Shown piece by piece: positions 1 through 7,342 of a stretch of 27,928 nt of DNA. The notes beneath the pieces are model-generated. The model did no database searches. It had not been told where the DNA came from and was given only the letters and a program-made list of their open reading frames with translations. The number at the start of each line of letters is the position of its first letter. Within the stretch, counting starts at the first letter, position 1. Position numbers and translations under genes: made by a program. Source of the DNA: JBOGGX01 sp050744245 (GTDB lineage Bacteria > Actinomycetota > Acidimicrobiia > Acidimicrobiales > JBOGGX01). Location: NCBI GenBank assembly GCA_050744245.1, contig JBOGGX010000240.1, positions 1 to 27,928 of the forward strand. Direction: 5' to 3'.

Positions 1-653
1 ACCCCCACCGGCGCGGCGGCCTCGACCGCCCGCACCGCGGCGGCGAAGGCCGTGCCCGGGACGGCGGCCGCGACCGCAGTCGCGTCGTCCCACCGGTCGA
101 CGTCGCGCCGCATCGCAATGAGTCGGACCCGCAATCCGAGTCGCCGCAGCCGGGCGAGCTGCGCCGCGCCGGTGCTCGGGGTGCTCATCGGCACGCCGGC
201 GAACACGTCGATCGGGTGGCACGGGCGGCGCAGCCCGATCGCCCACCACCCGCCGTCGAGGGCCAGCCCGAGGACGGCGTCGATTGCGGGCAGGGCGAGC
301 GTGTCGAGGGCGCGGTCGAGGTCGGCCGCGGTGACCTGCGGCGTGTCCATCCCGATCTGGACCCCTTCGCCACCCGCGTCGGCCCAGGCGTTGGCCAGCC
401 GTTCGGCCAGCCCCGCCCCCCGCTGGGCCACCACGTCGAACCCCGGCGGAAGCCAGGCTCCCGGCCGCCCGGCCAGGGCCACGATCCGCCGCTCGGCCCG
501 GCTGCCGGCCACCGCGGCCAGGGTGGTGGCCAGCGCGGCCTCGGCCACCATCGCCGCCTGCCCGGCGGAGCACGGCGGCATCAACCGGGTCTTGACCCGC
601 CCCGGCTCGGGCGCCTTCGCCATCACCAGGATGTGACTCACCGCCGGCGCCAC
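1..653 (-). CDS. TIGR04282/DUF2064 glycosyltransferase-like protein (3' end outside window)
   Basis: The minus frame is open from here to the left edge, so the C-terminus is missing. Close to the start it reads ILVMAKAPEPGRVKTRL, the N-terminal signature of the TIGR04282/DUF2064 family (GT-A fold, nucleotidyltransferase-like). Further in, GMDTPQVT and LALDGGWWAIGLR match the family's 'D(S/T)P' and 'DGGYxLIGL' blocks. I prefer GTG at 653, because AGGAGG at 661-666 lies seven bases upstream. GTG at 641, which overlaps the upstream stop as GTGA, is the alternative. It overlaps the family 2 glycosyltransferase gene and is probably co-translated with it, a pairing often seen for this family. The exact reaction is not established for the family; a sugar-phosphate or glycan role is inferred from context. 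Confidence 0.85.
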   Translation of the reverse strand, partial: MAPAVSHILVMAKAPEPGRVKTRLMPPCSAGQAAMVAEAALATTLAAVAGSRAERRIVALAGRPGAWLPPGFDVVAQRGAGLAERLANAWADAGGEGVQIGMDTPQVTAADLDRALDTLALPAIDAVLGLALDGGWWAIGLRRPCHPIDVFAGVPMSTPSTGAAQLARLRRLGLRVRLIAMRRDVDRWDDATAVAAAVPGTAFAAAVRAVEAAAPVG

Positions 654-1342
654 CCCCATTCCTCCTGTGTGCAGGGTTGGGCGCTATATACACGCGGAAC
701 CCTCCACAGAACACCGGACATGTCGCGCACGGCTCGGGCCGTGCCCAGGACGGTGCCCGTCACCTTCGACCGACCGACCCGCGGTCTGTAACCCACGGGC
801 ACCTCCCCCACTCGCCAGCCTGCGCCCGCGGCGCGGACGACCATCTCGAGCGGAAAGCCACACCGGCGATCGCGAAGGTCGAGGGCGACGAGGCCCTCCC
901 GCCGGGCGGCCCGCATCGGCCCCACGTCGCGCAGACGCACGCCCGCCCGGTGCCGGAGTAGCAGGGCGAGGACGCGGTTGGCGGCCCGAGCGTGCGGCGG
1001 CCAGGCCCCGGGCCGGGCCCCGCGGGCACCGAGGCAGAGGTCGAGGGCCCCGCACGCCACCGGGGCCGCGACCCGAGGGAGGTCGGCCGGGTCGAGCGAG
1101 CCGTCGCAGTCCATGAAGCAGACGAGGTCGGCGGTCGCCGCCCGCAGCCCGGCCAGACAGGCGGCGCCGAAGCCCCGTTCGGGCTCGACGACGACGATGG
1201 CGCCGAGTCGCCGGGCGACGGCGCCGGAGCCGTCGGTCGAGCCGTTGTCGACCACGATGGCCCGATAGCCGGCCGGCAGGCGCCCGAGCACCCACGGGAT
1301 GGCGGCCGCCTCGTCCAGGACGGGAAGGACGACGTCGACCAT
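638..1342 (-). CDS. Family 2 glycosyltransferase (DPM1-like)
   Basis: This 234-residue protein begins with a classic GT-A core: VDVVLPVLDEAAAIPWVL at the N-terminus, VVDNGSTDGSG near residue 30, then ERGFGAACLAGL and the metal-binding region CFMDCDGSLDP near residue 75. The family transfers a sugar from a nucleotide donor, often to a polyprenyl phosphate, at the cytoplasmic face of the membrane. I see no membrane helix. The start is ATG at 1342. No Shine-Dalgarno is visible, but a TACCTT box lies seven bases upstream, which suggests a leaderless mRNA. About 18 C-terminal residues (bases 661-714) are encoded by a 54-bp repeat found three more times in the window, so the native C-terminus may have been replaced. 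The downstream DUF2064 gene overlaps its 3' end. Confidence 0.9.
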   Translation of the reverse strand: MVDVVLPVLDEAAAIPWVLGRLPAGYRAIVVDNGSTDGSGAVARRLGAIVVVEPERGFGAACLAGLRAATADLVCFMDCDGSLDPADLPRVAAPVACGALDLCLGARGARPGAWPPHARAANRVLALLLRHRAGVRLRDVGPMRAARREGLVALDLRDRRCGFPLEMVVRAAGAGWRVGEVPVGYRPRVGRSKVTGTVLGTARAVRDMSGVLWRVPRVYSAQPCTQEEWGWRRR

Positions 1343-1349
1343 GAAGAGG

Positions 1350-1355
1350 AAGGTA
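1350..1355 (-). promoter_or_regulatory. Putative -10 box of the glycosyltransferase operon
   Basis: TACCTT reads on the minus strand seven bases before the ATG at 1342. It fits TANNNT, the actinobacterial -10 pattern, and its position implies transcription starting at or next to the start codon. No convincing -35 box is seen. Confidence 0.45.
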
Positions 1356-1466
1356 CGAAGCCGAACCGCAGCCGTCGCTTACGAACCGAGAAACTCGCAT
1401 TACACGCCGCGAAACTCTGCCGACCCTCCGTTGCCCGGCCCCCGGTCGGCGGGAACGATCCCCTCC

Positions 1467-2786
1467 GTGAGCCGGGCCCCGTCTCCCGCCCAGACGTGGC
1501 CGCGAACGCCGCCGCCGCTCCGACCCGAGGGGCGCAGGGTGGCCGTCGCCGTCGCGTGGCTCATGACGGCGACCGCGCTGACGGGGCTCGCGGCCGCACT
1601 CGTGTCGGCCAGGATCGGCGCCCCGCCGTTCGCCGGGGAGTGGCGCATCGTCGGGCCGTGGCGGGCCGCGCCCGCCATCGTCGTCGCCGCCGTCGTGGCC
1701 ATCACCACCCGAATGGCGGCCGTCACCCGCGCCCCTTGGCGCGGCCTGCTCGTCGGGTCGATGCTCGCCGCCCTGGCCTGGGCCGCGACCTTGGCACTGG
1801 TGGACGGGCCGAGCGGGCTGCTCGGCAGCCTCGGTGGGCGCTACGACTATCTCGCCGCGCTGCCAGACGCGGTCTCGGCCGGCTCGTTCCTGGAACGGTT
1901 CGTGCCCGAGCACACCGGCTGGCCGACCCACGTCCAGAGCCACCCGCCGGGCATGGTGCTGCTCCTCATCGGGCTCGACACCGTTGGCCTCGCCCATGCG
2001 GGCGTGGTCGCGGCCATCGTCCTCGTCTGCGGCGCGGCCGCCGTGCCCGCCGCCCTCGTCGCCGTTCGGGACGCGGCCGGCGAGCCGACCGCCCGCCGGG
2101 CCGCACCGATGCTCGTGCTCGTCCCCGCGGCGATCTGGTGGTCGTCGGCCGACGCCCTGTTCGCCGGCGTGGCCGCCTGGGCCGTGGCCCTGGCCGTGCT
2201 CGCCACCGGCCGTCGTGGTCGGGCGTCGTGGCTCATGGCCGTCGCGGCCGGCGGGCTGGGAGCGGCCACCCTGCTGCTCTCCTACGGGCTGGTGCTGCTG
2301 GCCGCGGTGCCGCTGGCCGTGGCCGCATGGCGGCGCCGTCTGGCGCCGCTGAACGCGACCGTCATCGTGCTCGCGATCGTCTACATCGGCCTGCGCGCCA
2401 CCGGGTTCGACTGGTGGGCCGGGTTCGAGGCGGCGCGGGCCGCGTACGACCGGGGTGCGTCGGGCGACCGTCCCTACGTCCTCTTCGTCGTGGCCAACCT
2501 CGTCGTCTTCGCCGTCGCCGTCGGCCCGGCCGCGGTGGCCGGGCTGCATCGCCTGCTGCGGGCCCGACGTTTCACGCCGGTGTTGCTGCTCGCCGGTGCA
2601 GCCGCGGCCGCGGTGCTCGGCGCTGACGTCAGCGGGCTGTCGAAGGGGGAGGTCGAGCGCATCTGGCTGCCGTTCGTCCCGTGGGTGGCGGTGGGCGCGG
2701 CGGCCCTGGCCCGGCCCCGGCCCTGGCTCGTCGCCAACGGCGTCACCGCGGTGACCCTCGCGCTGCTGCTCGAGGCCAGGTGGTGA
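1467..2786 (+). CDS. Polytopic membrane protein, probable GT-C type glycosyltransferase
   Basis: The predicted 439-residue protein has about ten hydrophobic segments of membrane-helix length. A loop carries HPPG (from residue 159) and a C-terminal loop carries KGEVERIWLPF (residues 393-403). Short charged and HPP-type loop motifs of this kind occur in polyprenol-dependent GT-C sugar transferases, which act on the outer face of the membrane. The family call is inference, because I cannot name a characterised homologue. The start is uncertain: GTG at 1467 has AACGAT seven bases upstream, while GTG at 1539, just before the first hydrophobic segment, has an AGGGG-like site. It ends in a GTGA overlap with the next gene and sits in a probable operon with a sugar epimerase, which supports a cell-envelope glycan role. 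Confidence 0.75.
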   Translation: MSRAPSPAQTWPRTPPPLRPEGRRVAVAVAWLMTATALTGLAAALVSARIGAPPFAGEWRIVGPWRAAPAIVVAAVVAITTRMAAVTRAPWRGLLVGSMLAALAWAATLALVDGPSGLLGSLGGRYDYLAALPDAVSAGSFLERFVPEHTGWPTHVQSHPPGMVLLLIGLDTVGLAHAGVVAAIVLVCGAAAVPAALVAVRDAAGEPTARRAAPMLVLVPAAIWWSSADALFAGVAAWAVALAVLATGRRGRASWLMAVAAGGLGAATLLLSYGLVLLAAVPLAVAAWRRRLAPLNATVIVLAIVYIGLRATGFDWWAGFEAARAAYDRGASGDRPYVLFVVANLVVFAVAVGPAAVAGLHRLLRARRFTPVLLLAGAAAAAVLGADVSGLSKGEVERIWLPFVPWVAVGAAALARPRPWLVANGVTAVTLALLLEARW

Positions 2787-3004
2787 CCATGATGAACGGC
2801 GACGGGCGACGGGCCTTGTTCGAGCTCATCGCCGACGAGCTCAGGCTCGGCCTGCGCTCGGCGTCCGGCCTCGACCCGGCGTCACGGTCGGAGCTGCTCG
2901 GTCTGGTCGACGATCTGGTCGAGGTGGCCGGCGGCCACGACGACGAGTCCGTACCTGGGGACATGACGCCCTTCGACCCCATCTACCGGGCGGCCAACGA
3001 GTGA
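2783..3004 (+). CDS. Small conserved-context hypothetical protein (73 aa)
   Basis: I do not recognise this protein. It begins at GTG 2783, overlapping the upstream stop as GTGA, and its own stop overlaps the epimerase start at 3001 in the same way. Being translationally coupled on both sides is good evidence that it is real. It is acidic and soluble, with two predicted helices (about residues 8-25 and 32-46, the latter containing SELLGLVDDLVEVAG). It ends with a short tail containing TPFDPIYRAANE. No membrane segment, cysteine pair or known motif is present. ATG codons at 2789 and 2792 are alternative starts. An accessory role with the neighbouring glycosyltransferase-like protein or epimerase is possible but unproven. 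Confidence 0.7.
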   Translation: MTMMNGDGRRALFELIADELRLGLRSASGLDPASRSELLGLVDDLVEVAGGHDDESVPGDMTPFDPIYRAANE

Positions 3005-4059
3005 ACGTCGTCGTGACCGGCGGGGCCGGCTTCATCGGCTCGCACGTCGTCGACCTCCTCGTCGACGAAGGGATCGACGTGGCCGTGCTCGACAACCTGT
3101 CACCCGCGGCCCACGCTGGTCTCCCGCCGTACCTCAACCCTCGAGCCGACTACCGGTGGGTCGATCTGACCGACGACGAGGCCGTGGCCGCCGCGCTGCC
3201 CGACCGGCCCGACGCCGTCGCCCATCAGGCGGCGCGGGTTGGCCTCGAACAGGGTCCGGGCGACGTCGCGTCGTATGTGAAGGACAACGATCTCGGCACC
3301 GCCGTGCTGCTCGACGCCCTCGACCGGCGCGGGTTCCTGGGCCGGATCGTGGTGGCCAGCAGCATGGTGGTGTACGGCGAGGGCCGCTACCGCTGCGCCC
3401 GCCACGGGCTCGTCCGCCCCGGCCCGCGCCGGCCCGAAGCGCTGGCCGCCAAGCGGTTCGAGCCGCCGTGCCCGGCGTGCGGGGCCGCCCTGACGCCGGA
3501 GCCGGTGCCGGAGGACGCCCCGTTCGACCCGAGGAACGTCTACGCCGCGACCAAGGTCCACCAGGAGCACCTGGTCGGTCTGTTCGGCCGGGCGACCGGC
3601 GCATCGGTGACCATGCTCCGCTATCACAACGTGTACGGGCCGAGGATGCCGCGCCACACGAGCTACGCCGGGGTGGCCAGCATCTTCACCTCCGCCCTCG
3701 CCGACGGCCGGGCCCCGACCGTGTTCGAGGACGGGGGTCAGCGGCGCGACTTCGTTCACGTCCGCGATGTCGCCCGGGCCAACCTGTTGGCCCTGAAGGC
3801 GGCGGCCGCCGTCAGCGGCCCGTTCAACGTGGCCAGCGGCGAGGTCCGCACCGTCCTCGACCTGGCGAACGCGCTGGCCGCGGCGCATCCCGGCGGGCCT
3901 GCGCCGGAGGTGACCGGCGAGTGGAGGGTCGGCGACGTCCGGCACGTGGTCGCATCACCGGACCGGGCCGCGTCGCAGCTCGGCTTCCGATCGGTCACGC
4001 CGTTCGACGCCGGCCTGGCCGAGCTGGCGCTCAGCCGGGCTGGGGCAGGCGCACGGTGA
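3001..4059 (+). CDS. NAD-dependent epimerase, dTDP-L-rhamnose 4-epimerase-like
   Basis: This 352-residue extended short-chain dehydrogenase/reductase has the NAD-binding motif GGAGFIGS at residues 7-14, active-site Tyr181 and Lys185 in NVYAATK, and RRDFVHVRDVA near residue 250. Between the substrate-site strand VASSMVVYGEG and the catalytic Tyr lies an insertion with C132-x2-H135 and C157-x2-C160, which looks like a zinc ribbon. This arrangement is known from WbiB-type dTDP-L-rhamnose 4-epimerases, which make dTDP-6-deoxy-L-talose, so that is the preferred call; UDP-glucose 4-epimerase activity is the alternative. GTG at 3001 overlaps the upstream stop. The last 29 bases overlap the convergent histidine kinase gene. 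The product is cytoplasmic and would feed a sugar nucleotide to the neighbouring glycosyltransferases. Confidence 0.88.
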   Translation: MNVVVTGGAGFIGSHVVDLLVDEGIDVAVLDNLSPAAHAGLPPYLNPRADYRWVDLTDDEAVAAALPDRPDAVAHQAARVGLEQGPGDVASYVKDNDLGTAVLLDALDRRGFLGRIVVASSMVVYGEGRYRCARHGLVRPGPRRPEALAAKRFEPPCPACGAALTPEPVPEDAPFDPRNVYAATKVHQEHLVGLFGRATGASVTMLRYHNVYGPRMPRHTSYAGVASIFTSALADGRAPTVFEDGGQRRDFVHVRDVARANLLALKAAAAVSGPFNVASGEVRTVLDLANALAAAHPGGPAPEVTGEWRVGDVRHVVASPDRAASQLGFRSVTPFDAGLAELALSRAGAGAR

Positions 4060-5170
4060 AGCAGCACCCGCCGTTCTCGTTGCGCACGTCGATCTCGCCC
4101 CGTTGGGCCTGGATGAGGCCGCGGGCGATGGCGAGGCCCAGTCCGGCCCCGGCGGTTCCGGGGGTGCGGGCCGGGTCGCCGCGGAACGCCGGCTCGAACA
4201 CCCGGTCGAGGTCTGCATCGGGGATGCCCCCGCACCCGTCGACCACCGATACGTAGGCCGACGCGCCATCATCGCCAACGTCGACCCGCACCTCGCCCCC
4301 GGCCGGCGTCCATCGGATGGCGTTGTCGAGGAGGTTGCGGATGACCCGGCTCAGCTCGACGGTGGACGCCTCCACCAACGGCGCCGACTCGACCAGGCCG
4401 CCGCGCAGCCTGACCCCCTTGGCCTCCGCCGCCAGGGCGGCGGACGCCAGCGCATCGGACGCAACGTCGCCCAGTGATACCAGCTCGCAGGTGAGCTGCA
4501 GGGCGTCGGCCTCGATGCGTGACAGCTCGAACAGGTCGTCGACGAGCCGGGCCAGCCGGTCGGCCTCCTGGCGCATGGACCGGTAGTAGCGGGCGACCAC
4601 CTCAGGGTCGGTCACCACCTCGTCCTCCAGCGCCTCAACCATGGCCCGGATGCCGGCCAGCGGGGTGCGGAGGTCGTGCGAGACCCACGCCACCAGCTCG
4701 CGCCGCGACCGTTCAAGGGTCTGCTCGCGCAGCCGGGCCCGGTTGAGGCGGGCCGAGGTCTCCTCCAGGCGGTGGGCCAGATCGTCGAGCTCGGCCGTGG
4801 CCACCGCGGGCACGGCGAAAGCCTGCTCCCCCATGGCCCCGGTGGCCGCGCCGAGCGCGGCGCTGGCGCGGGACACCCGCTGGGCCAACGCGACCGCCGC
4901 CACCACGCCGACCAGGCCGGCGGTGATCACCGCGACCAGGACGGCCGCCGCGTCGTGGCTCGAGACGAACATGGCCCTGGCCGCCAGCAGCACGCTCGAT
5001 ACCGTGGCCGCAGTGCCGACCAGCGACACCACCGCGATCTGAGCCCTGAGCGAGGTGCGAGGCCAGCGCCACAGCACCAGCCAGCCCGCGGCCGCGACCG
5101 CGGCCGACGTCGCCAGGGCGAGCACGGCCATGACGACAACGTCCCGGCCGCTGAGGCCCAAGAGACTCAT
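4031..5170 (-). CDS. Membrane sensor histidine kinase
   Basis: The 379-residue protein has three to four hydrophobic segments in its first 110 residues and only short extracytoplasmic loops, followed by a HAMP-like linker. It then has a HisKA domain with phospho-accepting His165 in VSHDLRTPL, and an HATPase domain with the N box RNLLDNAIRWTP and glycine-rich boxes GCGGIPD and AGAGLGLAIARG. It should autophosphorylate and pass the phosphate to the response regulator encoded just upstream. The start is ATG at 5170, overlapping the regulator's stop as ATGA, so the two are translationally coupled. Lack of a large sensory loop suggests it senses the membrane or an intramembrane signal. The last 29 bases overlap the end of the epimerase gene on the other strand. 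Confidence 0.95.
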   Translation of the reverse strand: MSLLGLSGRDVVVMAVLALATSAAVAAAGWLVLWRWPRTSLRAQIAVVSLVGTAATVSSVLLAARAMFVSSHDAAAVLVAVITAGLVGVVAAVALAQRVSRASAALGAATGAMGEQAFAVPAVATAELDDLAHRLEETSARLNRARLREQTLERSRRELVAWVSHDLRTPLAGIRAMVEALEDEVVTDPEVVARYYRSMRQEADRLARLVDDLFELSRIEADALQLTCELVSLGDVASDALASAALAAEAKGVRLRGGLVESAPLVEASTVELSRVIRNLLDNAIRWTPAGGEVRVDVGDDGASAYVSVVDGCGGIPDADLDRVFEPAFRGDPARTPGTAGAGLGLAIARGLIQAQRGEIDVRNENGGCCFTVRLPQPG

Positions 5171-5880
5171 CCTGGAGCCGTCCCCTCGAACCGGTACCCG
5201 ACGCCCCACACCGTGCCGATGCGGGTGGGGTTGGACGGGTCGTCCTCGATTTTCTCCCGCAGCCGACGCACGTGGACGGTGACCGTCGAGGTGTCACCGT
5301 AGGCATAGCCCCACACATCCTCGAGCAGCTGCTCCCGCCGGAAGGCCCGGCGGGGGTGGCGCATGAGGAACACGAGCAGATCGAACTCCTTGACCGTGAG
5401 GGCCACCGGCTCGCCGCCAAGACGAACCTCACGCGCCAGCACGTCGACGGCGAGGGGGCCGGTGTCGAGGCGGGCGGGGAGGTCGGGCGCCGGCGCAGCC
5501 ACCGCCCCGCGCGACCGGCGGAGGACGGCCTTGACCCGTGAGGTGAGCTCCCTCGGCGAGAAGGGCTTGGCCACGTAGTCGTCGGCCCCGAGGTCGAGCC
5601 CGGCGATCCGGTCGTTCTCCTCACCCCTGGCCGTCAGCATGATCACCGGTACCGGCGTGATCTGGCGCAGCCGACGGCAGACCTCCAACCCCGACAGCCC
5701 GGGGAGCATCAGATCGAGCACGATGAGGTCGGCCGGGTCGGCCAGGGCCCGGTCGAGGGCGACCACACCGTTGCTCACCGCCTCGACCGCGAACCCCTCG
5801 CGTTCGAGGTAGCGCGTCACGACCTCGGACACGTTGGGGTCGTCGTCGACCACCAGCACGCGTACCGGGCCGTCCGCCAC
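5167..5880 (-). CDS. OmpR/PhoB-family response regulator
   Basis: The 237-residue protein has an N-terminal receiver domain with acidic cluster VVDDDP, phospho-acceptor Asp56 in VLDLMLPG, Thr83 and Lys105 in VAKPFSP. A C-terminal winged-helix DNA-binding domain follows, with LTVKEFDLLVFLMRHP, VWGYAYGDTSTVTVHVRRLREKI split across the recognition region, and GVGYRF at the end. It is the cytoplasmic partner of the adjacent histidine kinase and the first gene of the pair. The start is GTG at 5880; TAGCAT lies six bases before it, which suggests a leaderless transcript. Its targets are unknown; the nearby envelope-sugar genes are candidates only by proximity. Confidence 0.96.
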   Translation of the reverse strand: MADGPVRVLVVDDDPNVSEVVTRYLEREGFAVEAVSNGVVALDRALADPADLIVLDLMLPGLSGLEVCRRLRQITPVPVIMLTARGEENDRIAGLDLGADDYVAKPFSPRELTSRVKAVLRRSRGAVAAPAPDLPARLDTGPLAVDVLAREVRLGGEPVALTVKEFDLLVFLMRHPRRAFRREQLLEDVWGYAYGDTSTVTVHVRRLREKIEDDPSNPTRIGTVWGVGYRFEGTAPG

Positions 5881-5886
5881 CCGGCG

Positions 5887-5892
5887 ATGCTA
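5887..5892 (-). promoter_or_regulatory. Putative -10 box of the two-component operon
   Basis: TAGCAT on the minus strand ends six bases before the GTG at 5880, matching TANNNT and implying a leaderless mRNA. No clear -35 is visible. Confidence 0.45.
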
Positions 5893-6083
5893 CGACCGGG
5901 CCGGGGCGCGGACCGCCACCGGTAGCCGAGTTCCGTGATTCGTAATGCGGACCGATGACGACAAAGTGACGGCAATTTGCCCCGGTCCTGTCCTTGACTT
6001 GGCCCATCGTCGCGACGGCAAACTGCGGTGGGCGTGCCGCCGCGGAACGTAGGTGCGCCCGGGCAATCGAAGGGGGACGCACA
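5893..6083 (+). other. Intergenic region between divergent units
   Basis: No gene is visible here. It contains a perfect small palindrome, GGCAA-T-TTGCC, at 5971-5981, and a related half-site GGCAAACTGC near 6018. These could be regulator sites for either flanking unit. A TTGACT occurs at 5994-5999 without a matching -10. Confidence 0.35.
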
Positions 6084-6324
6084 GTGCGACACGCGGTTCG
6101 ACCGCGTCGTCCGTCCGCGCCCGATTTCCATGGCCGTGGGCGCGGCCGGAGCGACGCTGCTGATCCTCGTCCTCCTCGGCCTGGCTCGACCGGCCACGTC
6201 GGCGTTGCCGGTTGACCGACCGCAGCACCCCCACGCGGGCCGCCTCCCGTCGCTTCGGCGGCGGGGGGCGGTTCGTACCGCCGGGCCGCACCACCCGAAC
6301 GTGAGTCAAAGGGGAAGCACATGA
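6084..6324 (+). pseudogene. Possible broken small secreted protein
   Basis: A strong purine-rich site (AAGGGGG) precedes GTG 6084, which starts an Arg-rich stretch (VRHAVRPRRPSAP) typical of a signal-peptide n-region. The matching hydrophobic core, MAVGAAGATLLILVLLGLA, lies in a different frame from 6130, and a signal-peptidase-like ARPATSA follows it. That second frame ends in a TGA overlapping the ATG at 6321. The simplest reading is a secreted peptide gene with one frameshift near 6125. An alternative is an intact small gene starting at ATG 6130. I recognise no family. Confidence 0.35.
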
Positions 6325-7044
6325 GCCAGGGAATGGTCGGTCGATCGTCGCGGCGCACCCATCGAGCCCGGTTCTTCACCGCGCTCGTGCTGGTCATCGC
6401 CCTGGCCGTGCCTGCGGGTGCGGCGGCCTCGGTGGCGCAGCCGGCCCGGAGGCCGCCGACAAGGTCGAGGCCCAGGTCCGCGAGCAGGTAGATGCGAGCG
6501 GTGGCCATCTTCTGGGTCCGCGTCAACGGCCGGCCTTCCCTCAGTGCCGCCAACGGCATCGCCGACTGGGCGGCCCGCGGGCAGTTCGTCTACGACACGC
6601 TCACCGAGTTCGCCGAGCGCAGCCAGGCCGACGTCCGTGCCTCGCTCGACGCGCTTGGCGTCGAGTACAGGGCGTACTTCATCACCAACGCGATCCTGGT
6701 GACGGGCGACGCCACGGTGCTCGACGCGATGGCGGCCCATCCCCAGGTCGCCGCGATCACCGCCCCGAGGACCTACGAGATCCCTCAACCAATCGAACCC
6801 GATCACGAGATCGACGGCACCGAGTGGGGGTTGGACGCCATCAACGCGCCAGACGTTTGGGACCAGTTCGGGGTCCGGGGCGAGGGCATCGTCGTGGCCA
6901 ACATCGACACCGGCGTCCAGTTCGACCATCCGGCCCTCGTCGACCAGTACCGCGGCAACAACGGCGACGGGACCTTCGACCACAACTACAACTGGTTCGA
7001 CCCATCGATGGTCTGCGGCAACCCGTCGCTCGTACGAAGATCGG
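6321..7044 (+). pseudogene. Truncated, frameshifted secreted subtilisin-like serine protease (S8)
   Basis: ATG 6321 has a good Shine-Dalgarno (AAAGGGGAAG) and starts a signal peptide with hydrophobic core ALVLVIALAVPAGAAA. The next homologous stretch (PEAADKVEAQVREQVDASGG) is in another frame, and the following part (IFWVRVNGRPSLSAANG, then FVYDTLTEFAERSQADVRA) returns to the first frame, so two compensating indels lie between about 6440 and 6506. The prodomain and the start of the catalytic domain, with catalytic Asp in VANIDTGVQFDHPAL, are recognisable. Similarity stops after FDPSMVCGNPS, just before the expected NGHGTH box. The catalytic His and Ser are absent, so no active protease can be made. 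The downstream sequence is unrelated, which suggests a deletion or rearrangement junction near 7030-7045. Confidence 0.8.
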
Positions 7045-7261
7045 CTGCCGCGGCCCTCGGCCCTGGATCTCGACGTGCTGGCTGATGGCACCCCGCTCCT
7101 GGTCGGCTACGACATCGCCCGGGACGTGGGCCGGTACTTCGCCGTCGTGCACCGGTTCGAGGTCGAGGTGGCCGACGGGCCGTTCCGCATTCCGCTTCCG
7201 GGATCGGTTCCGCTTCGGCGAACCCATCGTCAACGCCCTGGTACTGCGACAGGTGGGCTGA
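7045..7261 (+). pseudogene. Unrecognised gene fragment, probably a frameshifted C-terminus
   Basis: Codon-like composition continues past the protease break. One frame reads LADGTPLLVGYDIARDVG and then YFAVVHRFEVEVADGPFRI; near 7190-7200 the plausible sequence shifts frame and ends with FRFGEPIVNALVLRQVG and a TGA at 7259-7261. This looks like the last 60-70 residues of a protein with one indel. I do not recognise the family. It is not obviously the missing end of the protease, since no GTSM-type box is present. Confidence 0.4.
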
Positions 7262-7298
7262 TCGGCTCGGCTCAACCCTGTCCCCCGGTCCGATCTTC

Positions 7299-7334
7299 GG
7301 GTGCTTATCGCGCCTATGGGCGCGATAAGCACCC
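7299..7334. repeat. 36-bp perfect palindrome resembling paired IS1595 ends
   Basis: Two 16-base arms, GGGTGCTTATCGCGCC and its exact reverse complement, flank the loop TATG. The left arm with its flank CTTC matches the IS left end near 27546 at 19 of 20 bases. It lies between convergent gene remnants and AtuA, so it could also serve as a bidirectional terminator, although no T-run follows. Confidence 0.7.
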
Positions 7335-7342
7335 CACATTCG

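Noticed and set aside
52..791. Plus-strand frames near the left edge
   Set aside because: They have no recognisable motifs, while the opposite strand encodes the DUF2064 signature and the end of a glycosyltransferase.
5967..6022. TTGACT with GGCAA/TTGCC sites as a full promoter for the protease locus
   Set aside because: No TANNNT-like -10 lies at a proper distance, so only the small palindrome is described.
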